From NCBI RefSeq assembly GCF_002807685.1, contig NZ_PEAX01000001.1, forward strand, positions 186,001-250,000: a stretch of 64,000 nucleotides of DNA, given 5' to 3'. The notes below the pieces were generated by a model. The model had not been told where the DNA came from. It saw only the letters and a list, made by a program, of their open reading frames with translations, and searched no databases. The position numbers and the translations under genes were made by a program. How positions within the stretch are numbered: the stretch's first letter is position 1; each line of letters opens with the position of its first letter. The DNA comes from Neoalteromonas flava (GTDB taxonomy: Bacteria; Pseudomonadota; Gammaproteobacteria; Enterobacterales; Alteromonadaceae). Positions 17,095 to 26,241 of the stretch are shown piece by piece.

Positions 17095-18894
17095 CTACAT
17101 TTTCGTTGGTATAATATCGAATGCCACCGTCATTCTTCGAGCGCCCGCATTGAACGGGCGCGTGCCGTGCCACATGTAAGAAGGAAATAGCACTAAACGT
17201 CCATTCTCTGGCTTGACCACATAGTCAGCTGGTAATGAGAGCTGGCTAATTTCGGGTACGCCGAATTGCAACCAACCTTGACCATCGTGGTTCACATCCT
17301 CAGGAACATCTACATAAAATACGCCGCTTAGCCAGCCCTGCGGATGGAAATGCGAGGTGTGGTAGCCCCCCGTTCTGAGGCAAACCGACCAAGATCCAGT
17401 GAAAGAAATATCCTGACCTACTCGACTTAGAAACGGATGTTTGGTTTGCTTTGGTAAATGCTTGGTGAAGCTTTCCGCTTGGTCTTTAATCCAAGCTTTT
17501 AAGGATTGAATAATCTCATCCTGATCATCAAAGATATCTTCATAAGTTTGCGTACCATTGCGTAACGACTGACCAATCGGATGATGAGTGTTGGCATGCA
17601 CCTGCTCTAACTTGCGCGTTAACTGCTGCACAAATTCATCGCCCTTATCGTTTTGGATAAGAGCACTATGGACCAGCGAGTAATCACACAAGGCCATGTA
17701 ATCGGCTGACAACGGTGCGGTCAATTTAAGTGCCGTGGAATATAAGGTCCACCACCCTTGGTCTGCGGGCTCTCGCTGCTGTAAACGGCGATACAACTTC
17801 TGCGCTGCCGTACCATCACCCAACGCTAACAATATATAGCCACGTTCATTCTCCACAGATACTGGAACTGGCTTGGTACTGTATTTGATGGCATTTGTGA
17901 TATGCGATTCTGCTCGCTCAAGTTCGCCCGTCAAACGCGCAATCCTGGCCGCCAACATTAGCGTCATGGGATCGTTATCAAGCGCAGGGAGTGCGCGCGT
18001 AAGTAACGTTTGCGCTAATTCATATTGTTCGGCATTGATCAACAGGTCCAACGTCGCGATGGTCAAGTCATATTGCTGCTCAGGTTGCGCAACAGCAGCT
18101 AGCAAGGGAGCAAAAGGCTGCTCAATGCCTTGTGACCAGCGAAAGTGCGCAAACTCTATTTGCACAGTCACATCAGTCGGAGCAAGTGCAATAGCTTGCT
18201 CGTAACAACTTTGTGCCTTATCCATCTGCTGATCTAGCGCGTAGTTTGCCGCCATCATTGCATGCACTTCTGCATCATTCGGATTAATCTGCTGTGCTCG
18301 TTGCAACAATGCCAATGCGTCGTGATATTGTTGCTTAGTGCGCAGTAACCCAGCGTATTGCGTCAACACACGATAATCATTCATTCCCATTGGCGAAGCC
18401 AATAAACGTTGAAAAATCGTCTCGGCATCACTTAATTTACTTTGCGCAACCAGAGCGCCGGCTAAGCCGATTTGAATATTGGGATCCTGGGGTCTGAGTT
18501 GAGCGGCCTTTGTATAGGTTTTAATTGCCAGCTCAGGTTTATCTTGCATTAGCTGTAAGCGCGCGAGATTAACGTAAGCATCACAGAAATTCGCATCTAA
18601 GCGAATCGCTCCCTTTAACTGCTTTGCAGCGTCATCCCAGCGGTTTTGTGCGATCAGAAAATTGGCATAGCTGTTCAGGACTGGGGGCAATGCAGCAAAT
18701 CGCTTAACTAAAAGTTCAAAAGCACGTTGGGCTAGTTTGATTTGTCCGCTATGGCGTAATGCGTTGGCATAACACAAACCAATATTGGGTTCGCAGTGTT
18801 TGATTGATAGCTGCGCATTAAACAAGTTGATGACCAGCGCATAATTGCGTTGTTGATACGCACCAAGAATTTGTTGAGTTAACTGCATATTCAT
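17095..18894 (-). CDS. TPR protein fused to a putative 2OG-Fe(II) oxygenase domain
   Basis: A 599-residue two-part protein. Residues about 1-390 are TPR units (for example LKGAIRLDANFCDAYVNLAR, ALALLQRAQQINPNDAEVHA). The C-terminal 200 residues form an oxygenase-like beta helix with HTSHFHPQGWLSGVFYVDVP (candidate iron ligand His) and LVLFPSYMWHGTRPF (second His), followed by the Arg in RRMTVAFDI. This architecture matches the TPR/putative 2OG-FeII oxygenase proteins often next to TonB receptors in Alteromonadales and Caulobacterales. It follows the Asp-hydroxylase-like gene by 4 bp on the same strand. The substrate is unknown. Confidence 0.85.
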   Translation of the reverse strand: MNMQLTQQILGAYQQRNYALVINLFNAQLSIKHCEPNIGLCYANALRHSGQIKLAQRAFELLVKRFAALPPVLNSYANFLIAQNRWDDAAKQLKGAIRLDANFCDAYVNLARLQLMQDKPELAIKTYTKAAQLRPQDPNIQIGLAGALVAQSKLSDAETIFQRLLASPMGMNDYRVLTQYAGLLRTKQQYHDALALLQRAQQINPNDAEVHAMMAANYALDQQMDKAQSCYEQAIALAPTDVTVQIEFAHFRWSQGIEQPFAPLLAAVAQPEQQYDLTIATLDLLINAEQYELAQTLLTRALPALDNDPMTLMLAARIARLTGELERAESHITNAIKYSTKPVPVSVENERGYILLALGDGTAAQKLYRRLQQREPADQGWWTLYSTALKLTAPLSADYMALCDYSLVHSALIQNDKGDEFVQQLTRKLEQVHANTHHPIGQSLRNGTQTYEDIFDDQDEIIQSLKAWIKDQAESFTKHLPKQTKHPFLSRVGQDISFTGSWSVCLRTGGYHTSHFHPQGWLSGVFYVDVPEDVNHDGQGWLQFGVPEISQLSLPADYVVKPENGRLVLFPSYMWHGTRPFNAGARRMTVAFDIIPTKM

Positions 18895-18898
18895 TTAC

Positions 18899-19843
18899 TT
18901 AATACTTATCTAATCCAGCCAACCTACCCACATTATTCGACCAGTCATTGTGCTCTGCAATAAAGTGTTGGATAAAACCCTTTTCTGCTTCGGTTAAATC
19001 GGGGTGCCATACATCAAAAATCAAAACGCTTCTTAGTGTATCACCGGCATTCTTTGCACTATGTTGATATGAATCATCAAAAATCATGCAACTATCACTT
19101 ACCTGCCATGTAAAGGTGTCTTGACCTGCTTTTAACCAGGCCTGAGGATTAACCCGCAATGGTACATGCACAGTCAGTTTTATGTTGCTTAACCCAAAAT
19201 GCGGAGGAATATAACCGCCCGGCTCAAGATTTGAAATAAACGCCTCGGGCGCTAACGGTGAGCACTTGGGTAATAACGACTGCTGTAAATACTTTATACA
19301 GCTAGGTATAGAAGTGAGACGCCGATTGAGGCCATGTCCATCGATGAAATGTGTCGCCCGCCAGCTTTGTTTAAGTGCATTCCATTCTTGAGTATTCGGT
19401 GCACTGCCGATGTGCTCAATATAACTCTTCTCACTCTCACCTATAAACTGCAGAAGCAACGGTAAATCTGCCTGAATATGGGAAATCGTATCAGCTAATC
19501 CGACTATCTCTTGTGCTTGGTAAAACGGCTTTGCAGTCAAATCCGGGAAATAAAAAAAACTCGGCTGCTGCAACCTATCTTGCCAAGGCTCTCTGTGCAA
19601 ACCGATGAAATTAGATACCGCCTTTTGACAGCGCTCAGATACTTGTGCTTCTTCAGCTACACGTTGAAAAAAGTTTTGACGAGCTAGGTTTGCCGCATTC
19701 GCACGGTGTGTCGGATGCCAGCTTCGCACAGCTTCCTCATGCTCATTTTGCAACGCTTCAAACCATGCAAGGTATTGTTCTAAAGCCGTTGCAAAATCAC
19801 CGTTATTAAGAGACAGCTCAATTTTATTAGTAAATTCTTTCAT
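18899..19843 (-). CDS. Aspartyl/asparaginyl beta-hydroxylase-like protein
   Basis: A 314-residue protein. The C-terminal half carries the AspH domain: PPHFGLSNIKLTVHVPLRV (first iron His, 2OG-contact region) and the second His in FDDSYQHSAKNAGDTLRSVLIFDVWHP (Arg for 2-oxoglutarate). The N-terminal half is helical without a known domain. Bacterial members of PF05118 hydroxylate amino acids or peptides. A hairpin with a T-run lies only about 8 bp before its start codon, and no clear Shine-Dalgarno is visible there. The gene is followed closely by the TPR-oxygenase. Confidence 0.85.
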   Translation of the reverse strand: MKEFTNKIELSLNNGDFATALEQYLAWFEALQNEHEEAVRSWHPTHRANAANLARQNFFQRVAEEAQVSERCQKAVSNFIGLHREPWQDRLQQPSFFYFPDLTAKPFYQAQEIVGLADTISHIQADLPLLLQFIGESEKSYIEHIGSAPNTQEWNALKQSWRATHFIDGHGLNRRLTSIPSCIKYLQQSLLPKCSPLAPEAFISNLEPGGYIPPHFGLSNIKLTVHVPLRVNPQAWLKAGQDTFTWQVSDSCMIFDDSYQHSAKNAGDTLRSVLIFDVWHPDLTEAEKGFIQHFIAEHNDWSNNVGRLAGLDKY

Positions 19844-19850
19844 TATTCAT

Positions 19851-19878
19851 AAAAAAACGCCCATAAAGGGCGCTTTTA
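19851..19878 (-). terminator. Rho-independent terminator between lipoprotein and AspH-like gene
   Basis: Minus-strand stem with GCGCCC / GGGCG(T) and a TTTAT loop, followed by TTTTTTTATG. The T-run reaches to within about 8 bases of the AspH-like start codon at 19843, so it may act either as terminator for the upstream genes or as an attenuator for the downstream ones. Confidence 0.75.
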
Positions 19879-19895
19879 TTAAATCATTTATACAA

Positions 19896-20171
19896 TTACT
19901 CGCCGTCAGCACCTGATGTCATGCTGCCACGTTGTAAACGCAACATACCTTCACGACCAGCTTCTTCTTGTGCAGCGCGCTGCTCTGCGGTACGGCAAAC
20001 ACGCGTCATCATGTTTGAACCGATGCGTTTTTCCATTTTACACACAACCCCATCGTCATCGCTGACCGACGCGACTTCACTGTTGCTTTCCTGCGCACTT
20101 GTCTTAGAAGAAGACGTACTGTTACACCCTGCAAGCGCCAAAAATGCTGCTAATACTAATAAGTATTTCAT
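19896..20171 (-). CDS. Small lipoprotein
   Basis: A 91-residue protein with a lipoprotein signal: MKYLLVLAAFLALAGCN (lipobox LAGC, Cys at residue 16), then a Ser/Thr-rich linker and a charged C-terminal part with two further cysteines (VVCKMEKRIG, RVCRTAEQ). It overlaps the 3' end of the P4H-like gene by 4 bp and is cotranscribed with it. No known family is recognised; the CKMEKxxGSxMMxRVCRT pattern recurs in small gammaproteobacterial lipoproteins of unknown function. Confidence 0.8.
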   Translation of the reverse strand: MKYLLVLAAFLALAGCNSTSSSKTSAQESNSEVASVSDDDGVVCKMEKRIGSNMMTRVCRTAEQRAAQEEAGREGMLRLQRGSMTSGADGE

Positions 20172-21316
20172 AAACTATTTACCTTTTTTGGATATACAAC
20201 ACTGCCATAGTGTGTTGCTGATTCTCGGATCCATTTAGTTAGGATCCACTTCGTTCCTTCAGTAACTGGCGCACCAGCGTGATAAGAATCGCGATCTACA
20301 TTACCACTTTCGTCCAAATTATCAAAGACTAGAACGTCACCAATCGTCGCATTTACCTGCATGCCCAAGCGTGGGAATTGGGTTTCCCCGCCAATGTAGC
20401 CCTTCGATAGATAGGTAATCGCCGTGCGCATGCGTTGGCCCCCATCTGCGAGTATTTGCTCGAAATGTGGCCCCTGCCCCACAATGGCATCGTAATGCGG
20501 CTTATACTGCTGGCCATTTTCATAGCGCAACAAATTCATTGATTCCCCGCGTGCGCGCGAAATACCTGTCAGTTTCTCTAATATCATATCCAATTGCAGG
20601 GCGAACCAATCGAGATGCTCAGGGGTGACATGCACGATATAACTGGTTCTAACATCATTCTGGATACCTTTCCCAGTTACGGGGTCATGCACTAAAGATG
20701 GCTTTAAATGGGGCTGTAAACGCAATTTTATATAGTTGCATGCAAGCTCTGAGTACACCCCTTGAAAAAGGCGAATACCGCATGCTTTCATTGAGATAAT
20801 CGGCGTGTTAACGCCCAGTTGTTGCCAATGCGAAAGAGCAAAATCAAAGAGTTGTTCCTTATCTTCTTTTGATAATGAACTCGACTCTTGCAGTGATTGG
20901 ACTTTAACCCCCAAGTCTGCCAATAAACCCGGTGCAAACTGCTGTATTAGCTGCTTAAAAACACCGCTGTTTGGATGTAATTGAGTGAAATCCAATAGAA
21001 TCAGCGCTGATTCCACGTGGCCCTGCTGAGCCTCAGCATATAGAAATTCAAAATCTTCACGAGTGAGAGACTCTTCCGTAAAAAAGGCCCGCAGTGTAAC
21101 CAACCGGTGAAGCGTGCCTTTAACACCTCTTTCCCATTGGCGCTGTAAAAACTCGAACGCGCGTTGCGGATCAACCCTAAAGTATTGCTCTGCTAAGTAC
21201 AAGGTAGCCATTGGGTGGCCCATTTGTGCCGACTGCTCAAGGGCTTGTGTTGCCGCTGCATTGTTTTGCTGAGCGTAGAACTGCATGGCTTGTTGGAATA
21301 AGGCTTCACTATTCAT
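20168..21316 (-). CDS. Prolyl 4-hydroxylase-like 2OG-Fe(II) oxygenase with N-terminal Sel1/TPR region
   Basis: A 382-residue protein. Residues about 1-180 hold helical Sel1/TPR-like repeats (MGHPMATLYLAEQYFRVDPQ). The C-terminal 190 residues form a P4H-alpha catalytic domain: LRYENGQQYKPHYDAI gives the HxD pair (iron ligands), SYHAGAPV gives the distal His, and GTKWILTKWIRE contains the Lys expected to bind 2-oxoglutarate. It starts an operon with the small lipoprotein and lies 84 bp downstream of a 10-copy heptamer repeat. The target protein or peptide is unknown. Confidence 0.88.
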   Translation of the reverse strand: MNSEALFQQAMQFYAQQNNAAATQALEQSAQMGHPMATLYLAEQYFRVDPQRAFEFLQRQWERGVKGTLHRLVTLRAFFTEESLTREDFEFLYAEAQQGHVESALILLDFTQLHPNSGVFKQLIQQFAPGLLADLGVKVQSLQESSSLSKEDKEQLFDFALSHWQQLGVNTPIISMKACGIRLFQGVYSELACNYIKLRLQPHLKPSLVHDPVTGKGIQNDVRTSYIVHVTPEHLDWFALQLDMILEKLTGISRARGESMNLLRYENGQQYKPHYDAIVGQGPHFEQILADGGQRMRTAITYLSKGYIGGETQFPRLGMQVNATIGDVLVFDNLDESGNVDRDSYHAGAPVTEGTKWILTKWIRESATHYGSVVYPKKVNSL

Positions 21317-21400
21317 ATTTCAAATTTCTTATCGCTTATTTTGTATTACTGATTCTTATTATTGTTCTTACTTATTCTGCTTAATTCGTTTTTGTTTTTT

Positions 21401-21470
21401 GTTCTTTGTTCTTTGTTCTTTGTTCTTTGTTCTTTGTTCTTTGTTCTTTGTTCTTTGTTCTTTGTTCTTT
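21401..21470. repeat. Perfect tandem repeat: ten copies of GTTCTTT (AAAGAAC on minus)
   Basis: Seventy bases made of exactly ten identical 7-bp units, directly preceded by the similar TTTGTTTTTT. It lies 84-154 bp upstream of the P4H-like gene start (21316, minus strand), so in its probable promoter or leader. No gene reads through it with other sequence support. Such simple repeats change copy number by slippage and are a known basis of phase variation. Confidence 0.95.
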
Positions 21471-21678
21471 ACCAAAGTTTAAGCTCAATGAGGTTTACAT
21501 CATATTGATAACGCATTTTCTAGAGTCAATCCATAACACGTCGTGCATGTGTGCCTTTGCTAAAGCCTTTGGTAAGGCCCGCGCGTAACAATCAACATAA
21601 CCTATATTTTTTTAGAGTGATTGCACACTGCAAAATGAGTTTGAAAAAAGTCGGCTCAATTGTTGCGGGTTAACAGCA
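21471..21678. other. Intergenic region between repeat and TonB-receptor terminator
   Basis: About 200 bp with no supported ORF or RNA. Together with the heptamer repeat it forms the 410-bp gap between the oxygenase operon and the TonB receptor. The promoter of the P4H-like operon should lie here or in the repeat; no unambiguous -35/-10 pair stands out. Confidence 0.4.
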
Positions 21679-21709
21679 AAAAAAAAGCCTCTCAGAGAGA
21701 GGCTTTTTA
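21679..21709 (-). terminator. Rho-independent terminator of the TonB receptor gene
   Basis: Perfect stem AAAAAGCCTCTC / GAGAGGCTTTTT with an AGA loop, 17 bp after the receptor stop codon. The symmetrical A- and T-runs would allow bidirectional action. Confidence 0.9.
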
Positions 21710-21725
21710 GAGTACTAAGAAACTC

Positions 21726-24530
21726 TTAGAACGTCATGCTGAAACGAACATAACCGAACTGTCCAGGTACTTCGTACATTGACGGGTCGAAGCTGTTCGC
21801 GAACGTTGTGAATGATACTGGTGGATCTTGATCCAACAAGTTGTTGATACCAGCAGTTACACGTAGGTTATCGTTAATGAAGTAACCCACTGAAACGTCA
21901 TGGTAACCCATTGCACCCAACTCGTTGTAATCTTCACCATCAGGGCCACTGTTTGGTGCGCTACATAGTTGGTCGTTCAAGTCCACACCACCAGCTGAAC
22001 CGATATTACAGTTTTCTACAGTAGAACCGATGTGACGGATCAAGTAGTTCGCAGTCCAGTCGCCGTTAACCCAGTTCAAGCTGATGTTAGAACGGATGCG
22101 TGGAACAACATCACGGTCGAATGCACGGCCAGCTTCACGGAAAGGTGTTGATGTGCCAGCTACTGGGTCAACGATGATTATGCTACGATCGTCAACATAC
22201 GTTGCGTCTAAGCGGAACTTGAAATCACCGAAGTCAGTTTCGAAGTTATAAGCCAACTCCATATCGAAACCTTTAGTAGTTTGACCACCAAGGTTTACTA
22301 GACCGTTGAACAAGTCGATAACCTGACCTTGTGAACCACGTTGAATTAGTGAACACAATGTAGTACCTGTTTGCGCACAGGCGTCTAAGATAGTCTGAGC
22401 GCCAACACCAGATACTGCACCGTCAACTTCGATATCGAATACGTCAAACGTTAATGACGCACCTTCTAACCAAGATGGCGCATACACTACACCGTAAGTG
22501 AAGCTTTCTGCTTCTTCAGCATTTAGGTCTGGGTTACCACCAACAGTGATACGGATCTGTGAGTTAGGCTGTTGATAGCCAGCTGGAATACCCGCACAAC
22601 CTGGAAGGTTCGGGTTAGCAGCCGCACCGCCATTACACGGGTCAGTCAGTGGTGGGAAGCTGTCACTTTGTCCGCGGAATAACTCTAGGATTGACGGAGC
22701 ACGGAAAGCCTCAGACCAAGTACCACGAACCATCAATTCTTCGTTGATGCGCCACTTGATACCAATTTTAGAATTCGTAGTGTCACCGAAGTTGCTGTAA
22801 TCTGAGTAACGAGTCGCAAGTTCTAAGTCTAGCGCTTCAACAAACGCTACATCAGCTACTAATGGAACCGCTAGTTCTAAGTAGAACTCTTCAACACTAA
22901 AAGAACCTTCAGTTGGTTGACGAGAGTTACCTGAAGTTATACCTGCCGCAATCAACGCGTCTGGCTGATCATAACCATTCTGCCAGCGTTTCTCGTAACC
23001 TGCTGCGAATGACATGAAGCCAGCTGGTAGTTCCATTACGTCACCGGTGATGTTTGCTTGATAACTTTCTAGCGAAGTACCAGATGCGTCTTGCGCAGTG
23101 AATGTAATATAGTCTAGTTGAGCTTGGGTAATCGAGCCCTGGCCAATACCAGTTGAACCATTGAACAGATCAAGCGGTACGCAGCTTGAGTCTGAAACAC
23201 ATGCATCACTTAAAGCAGCTTTAACGCGGTCGGTGTTTAATAGACCGTCGGTAATTGTGTTCTGTGCGATATCAGCATACGTGTAGCCAACATCCCAGTA
23301 GAACTCGCGGTCGCCAAGCTCAAGAACACCTTCAAAGCCACCGTTAAACTGGAACTGGTCAACGTTTTGTTTGAATTCGCGGAAACCCGCTTCAAACATA
23401 CGACGGCCAACTAAGAACAACCAACCTGGATCGCCAGGAGCCACGTCAGTAGACAGCTCGTAACCCAGTGGGTTATACGGGTTATTTGCACCGATCACAT
23501 AACCTGTGTCACCAAAGGCAGCACCGAAGAACAATGGCGTAGGTGCTAGCGCCTGAGCAGATTTACGATTACCGTAGAACGCAGTTGCTACAGCAGATAC
23601 GTTGTCACTTAGCTCGTAACGGCCCTGAGAATAAATATTAGTACGCTCTTGTGGAGTAGATAGGTAGTTGAATGGAGCATAGTTGAAACGGCTACCAACG
23701 TTATCCCACGGTTCGAATCCACCATTACCGTCGCCACTTAAGTTATTGAAACCGCCTTGGTCATCATAAAACATGAAACGACCGTTAGGTGTACCAGACG
23801 AACCGTTGAAGCCAGTAGGTGTACCAAACGTTGGTACTGCAGAGATTTCACGATCACCCGCGAATGTTGGCTCTTCTTCTACATAAGAAACGTTGAAATA
23901 AACGTTGCCTTTGTCGTTAGACGCACCGAAACCGATGTCATACTGTTCTTTGTTGCCGTCGCCTTCGCTGATGTACTCACCTTGGTAAGCACTTGCGTGT
24001 AGGCCGTCGAAATCTTGCTTAGTGATGATGTTAACAACACCAGCGATTGCGTCAGAACCGTAAACCGCAGAAGCACCGTCTTTCAATACTTCGATACGCT
24101 CGATGATTGAAGAAGGGATGTTGTTCAAGTCAACAGAACCGCCAAGGCCTGGAGACCAACGCTTACCGTTTACCAATACCAACGTACGGTTAGAACCGAT
24201 ACCACGGATGTTAATAGTAGTAGTACCATTACCACCGTTGTTGTTGTTAGTGTTGATTGCTGAACCAGCTGCAGGAATTGACTGAAGTACGTCACCGATT
24301 GAAGTGATACCGAACTTTTCAATTTCAATTGAGTCTAGAACAGATACTGGGTTCGCACCTTCGATGTCTGCACGACGGATACGTGAACCAGTTACCTGGA
24401 TTTTTTCAACAGCGCCTTCATCTGCACCAGCGTCTTGAGCGATTGCTGGAGCGGCAAAACCGAGTGATGATACTGCGCCGAAAGCACAAGCCAACTTGAC
24501 TGACTGTGCCAGCTTAGAGTTTGTAAACAT
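21726..24530 (-). CDS. Large TonB-dependent receptor (peptide/oligomer type)
   Basis: Outer-membrane receptor of 934 residues. Signal peptide MFTNSKLAQSVKLACAFGAV to AIAQ, TonB box VEKIQVTGSRIRRAD (residues about 41-55), plug with NIRGIGSNRTLVLVNGKRW and IERIEVLKDGASAVYGSDAIAGVVNI, and a barrel ending in YVRFSMTF. The GSRI(R)R plug start is typical of receptors for large substrates such as peptides in Alteromonadales and Xanthomonadales. The gene has its own terminator but is followed on the same strand by the oxygenase operons, a co-location seen for TPR/oxygenase/halogenase clusters. The substrate is unknown. Confidence 0.93.
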   Translation of the reverse strand: MFTNSKLAQSVKLACAFGAVSSLGFAAPAIAQDAGADEGAVEKIQVTGSRIRRADIEGANPVSVLDSIEIEKFGITSIGDVLQSIPAAGSAINTNNNNGGNGTTTINIRGIGSNRTLVLVNGKRWSPGLGGSVDLNNIPSSIIERIEVLKDGASAVYGSDAIAGVVNIITKQDFDGLHASAYQGEYISEGDGNKEQYDIGFGASNDKGNVYFNVSYVEEEPTFAGDREISAVPTFGTPTGFNGSSGTPNGRFMFYDDQGGFNNLSGDGNGGFEPWDNVGSRFNYAPFNYLSTPQERTNIYSQGRYELSDNVSAVATAFYGNRKSAQALAPTPLFFGAAFGDTGYVIGANNPYNPLGYELSTDVAPGDPGWLFLVGRRMFEAGFREFKQNVDQFQFNGGFEGVLELGDREFYWDVGYTYADIAQNTITDGLLNTDRVKAALSDACVSDSSCVPLDLFNGSTGIGQGSITQAQLDYITFTAQDASGTSLESYQANITGDVMELPAGFMSFAAGYEKRWQNGYDQPDALIAAGITSGNSRQPTEGSFSVEEFYLELAVPLVADVAFVEALDLELATRYSDYSNFGDTTNSKIGIKWRINEELMVRGTWSEAFRAPSILELFRGQSDSFPPLTDPCNGGAAANPNLPGCAGIPAGYQQPNSQIRITVGGNPDLNAEEAESFTYGVVYAPSWLEGASLTFDVFDIEVDGAVSGVGAQTILDACAQTGTTLCSLIQRGSQGQVIDLFNGLVNLGGQTTKGFDMELAYNFETDFGDFKFRLDATYVDDRSIIIVDPVAGTSTPFREAGRAFDRDVVPRIRSNISLNWVNGDWTANYLIRHIGSTVENCNIGSAGGVDLNDQLCSAPNSGPDGEDYNELGAMGYHDVSVGYFINDNLRVTAGINNLLDQDPPVSFTTFANSFDPSMYEVPGQFGYVRFSMTF

Positions 24531-24738
24531 GTATTGTCTCCCTGGACCACTAATATGTTTAGTGATTTGTTATAACCGTTTAGGCGGTTTTTTATTAGTA
24601 AGGTAGTGAACCTCACGTTGATAATAACCACATCCCTAGGGCGCGGTCAACAGCGTTTACGACGAGAGGAAAAAAAGTTCATTATTTTTTTTGCTTATTT
24701 TTACTGGCCGTAAACAAAAAATTACACACTGGCGCTAA

Positions 24739-25839
24739 TTAACGCTCCACTTGATATAAATGAAACTCTAAATAACGCCTTACTTGTTGTGGCAATTGCG
24801 GTAATAAGGATTTTGGCAATAAGAAAGTTGCCATGTCGAAAAAGTCGGTGAATACTCTATTTGCCTGTGTTGTGCGGTGCAGATAATGGTGTCCTGCTGA
24901 CCCTCCCGTACCAATCTTGCCCCCCAACATGCGGTGTACCATCATGGCATGACGATGACGCCAAATGGTTAATTTCTCATCAACTTCAGTGAGCAAAGTG
25001 ATAAATTGAAAGGGCAAATTAAAAATCGGCTCTTCCGCGTATTGCTTGATAAATAGTGCAGATAGCATGGCTTTTTGGCTGAGTCGAAATTGGCCACTCG
25101 TCAACAACTCTGCGTATTTAGTTTCATCGAGTAAGGCATCAAACTTTGCTTGCGTCTCATCTAAACCAGCCAATTCTCGTGCCTTATCTTCACCAGATAA
25201 TCCATCATTGGTTTCTACTACCTCTCGGTCTTCAGCAAGATAGGTAGAGGTTACATCTTTGTACAACTGCCAGAAAGAAAACCCATCGATTTCCAACAGA
25301 GGCATGCGTGCCAGCCAACGATCCACTAACTCAAATAAACTCGGTTGCGATTCAAGCTCAGTAAGATAAGCCCGGTCTTCGTCCGTCAAACGCAAGTAAA
25401 AAGACTGCTTATCAAAATCAATGCGATACTCACGTTTTAGACCAAGCGATATTTCTAGCTGTTTGAACTGAATACTTTGAAAACCCGATGCTGGCACCAA
25501 ATAATCGCGAAATGCCAAAAACTCCTGTGGTGTCATGGTTTCCATAACGCTGATCTGATCATTCATTAACTGCTGTATCGCCGTTACCCGACGCAAGCGA
25601 TGCACTACAGTTGTAAGGTCACGATCATCGACAACGTCTGCAGAAAATACCTTAATAATGCTGTTTAGCTCGTGCAGGATTTGTTTGAACCATAACTCAT
25701 ATACCTGATGCACAATGATAAATAGGGTTTCTTCGTGGGCAGGCGTGGCGTATTTGGCACTTTGTAAGTGCTGGGCAGAGAGGATTTTATCCAATTGCAG
25801 GTAATCGCCGTAATAAACGGGTGGGACTTTATTTTTCAT
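24739..25839 (-). CDS. kynA: Tryptophan 2,3-dioxygenase
   Basis: Haem enzyme that opens the indole ring of tryptophan to N-formylkynurenine, the first step of the kynurenine pathway. The conserved start YGDYLQLDKILSAQ, HEETLFIIVHQVYELWFKQ (residues about 35-53; the distal His region and substrate contact) and the C-terminal WRHRHAMMVHRMLGGKIGTGGSAG (proximal haem His and the GTGGS loop) are diagnostic. At 366 residues it resembles the longer form rather than the 280-residue form of many bacteria. No other kynurenine genes lie in the window. Confidence 0.96.
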   Translation of the reverse strand: MKNKVPPVYYGDYLQLDKILSAQHLQSAKYATPAHEETLFIIVHQVYELWFKQILHELNSIIKVFSADVVDDRDLTTVVHRLRRVTAIQQLMNDQISVMETMTPQEFLAFRDYLVPASGFQSIQFKQLEISLGLKREYRIDFDKQSFYLRLTDEDRAYLTELESQPSLFELVDRWLARMPLLEIDGFSFWQLYKDVTSTYLAEDREVVETNDGLSGEDKARELAGLDETQAKFDALLDETKYAELLTSGQFRLSQKAMLSALFIKQYAEEPIFNLPFQFITLLTEVDEKLTIWRHRHAMMVHRMLGGKIGTGGSAGHHYLHRTTQANRVFTDFFDMATFLLPKSLLPQLPQQVRRYLEFHLYQVER

Positions 25840-26229
25840 AATAATTATTCTTTTTTTGCTTACACATAGATTACCAGAACATCGCTATAGTTGGCTATTT
25901 ATGAAGCGCTGCTACAGCTATGAACTTCGCGTCCGCGACGGAACCAAGTCTTCACTCCGCAGCGGCAACTACACAACTTGAATAAGCGCAAGTTCCAAGC
26001 CCATGATTAGATAACAGCAACAATTCATCACTGATAATAAAGAGATAATGAGTTGTTAAGTTCACACTTTACAATCCACTTAGTTGCATAGAATGAGATC
26101 CTGTGTTGAATGAAAAGCTAATATTGACCGGGTCAGTGATTATTCCGACTCGGTTAAAACTCGTATTTATGGTGACAAATTAGTCGACAAATAGGCTCGG
26201 CAGTGCCTATAGTTATTGCAGTATAAAAC
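25840..26229. other. 390-bp intergenic region upstream of comFB-like gene
   Basis: Separates divergent tryptophan dioxygenase and the ComFB-like gene. A 26-codon ORF (start 25899) has a GC-rich composition unlike the flanks but no recognised similarity. There is no tRNA, riboswitch or strong terminator. The right part presumably holds the ComFB promoter. Confidence 0.4.
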
Positions 26230-26241
26230 GTGGAGGTAACT

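Noticed and set aside
21285-21588. Plus-strand ORFs across the heptamer repeat, encoding repeats of the type FFVLCSL
   Set aside because: The protein is produced only by reading the 7-bp repeat in successive frames; no start signal, no similarity, and it overlaps the 5' end of the oxygenase gene on the other strand.
24575-24600. Small hairpin AACCG / CGGTT with T-run (plus direction) upstream of the TonB receptor
   Set aside because: Only 5 bp of stem and no plus-strand gene ends there; more likely part of the receptor leader.
26230-26241. Extended ComFB start at GTG
   Set aside because: The GTGGAGGT stretch is the ribosome-binding site for the ATG at 26242.
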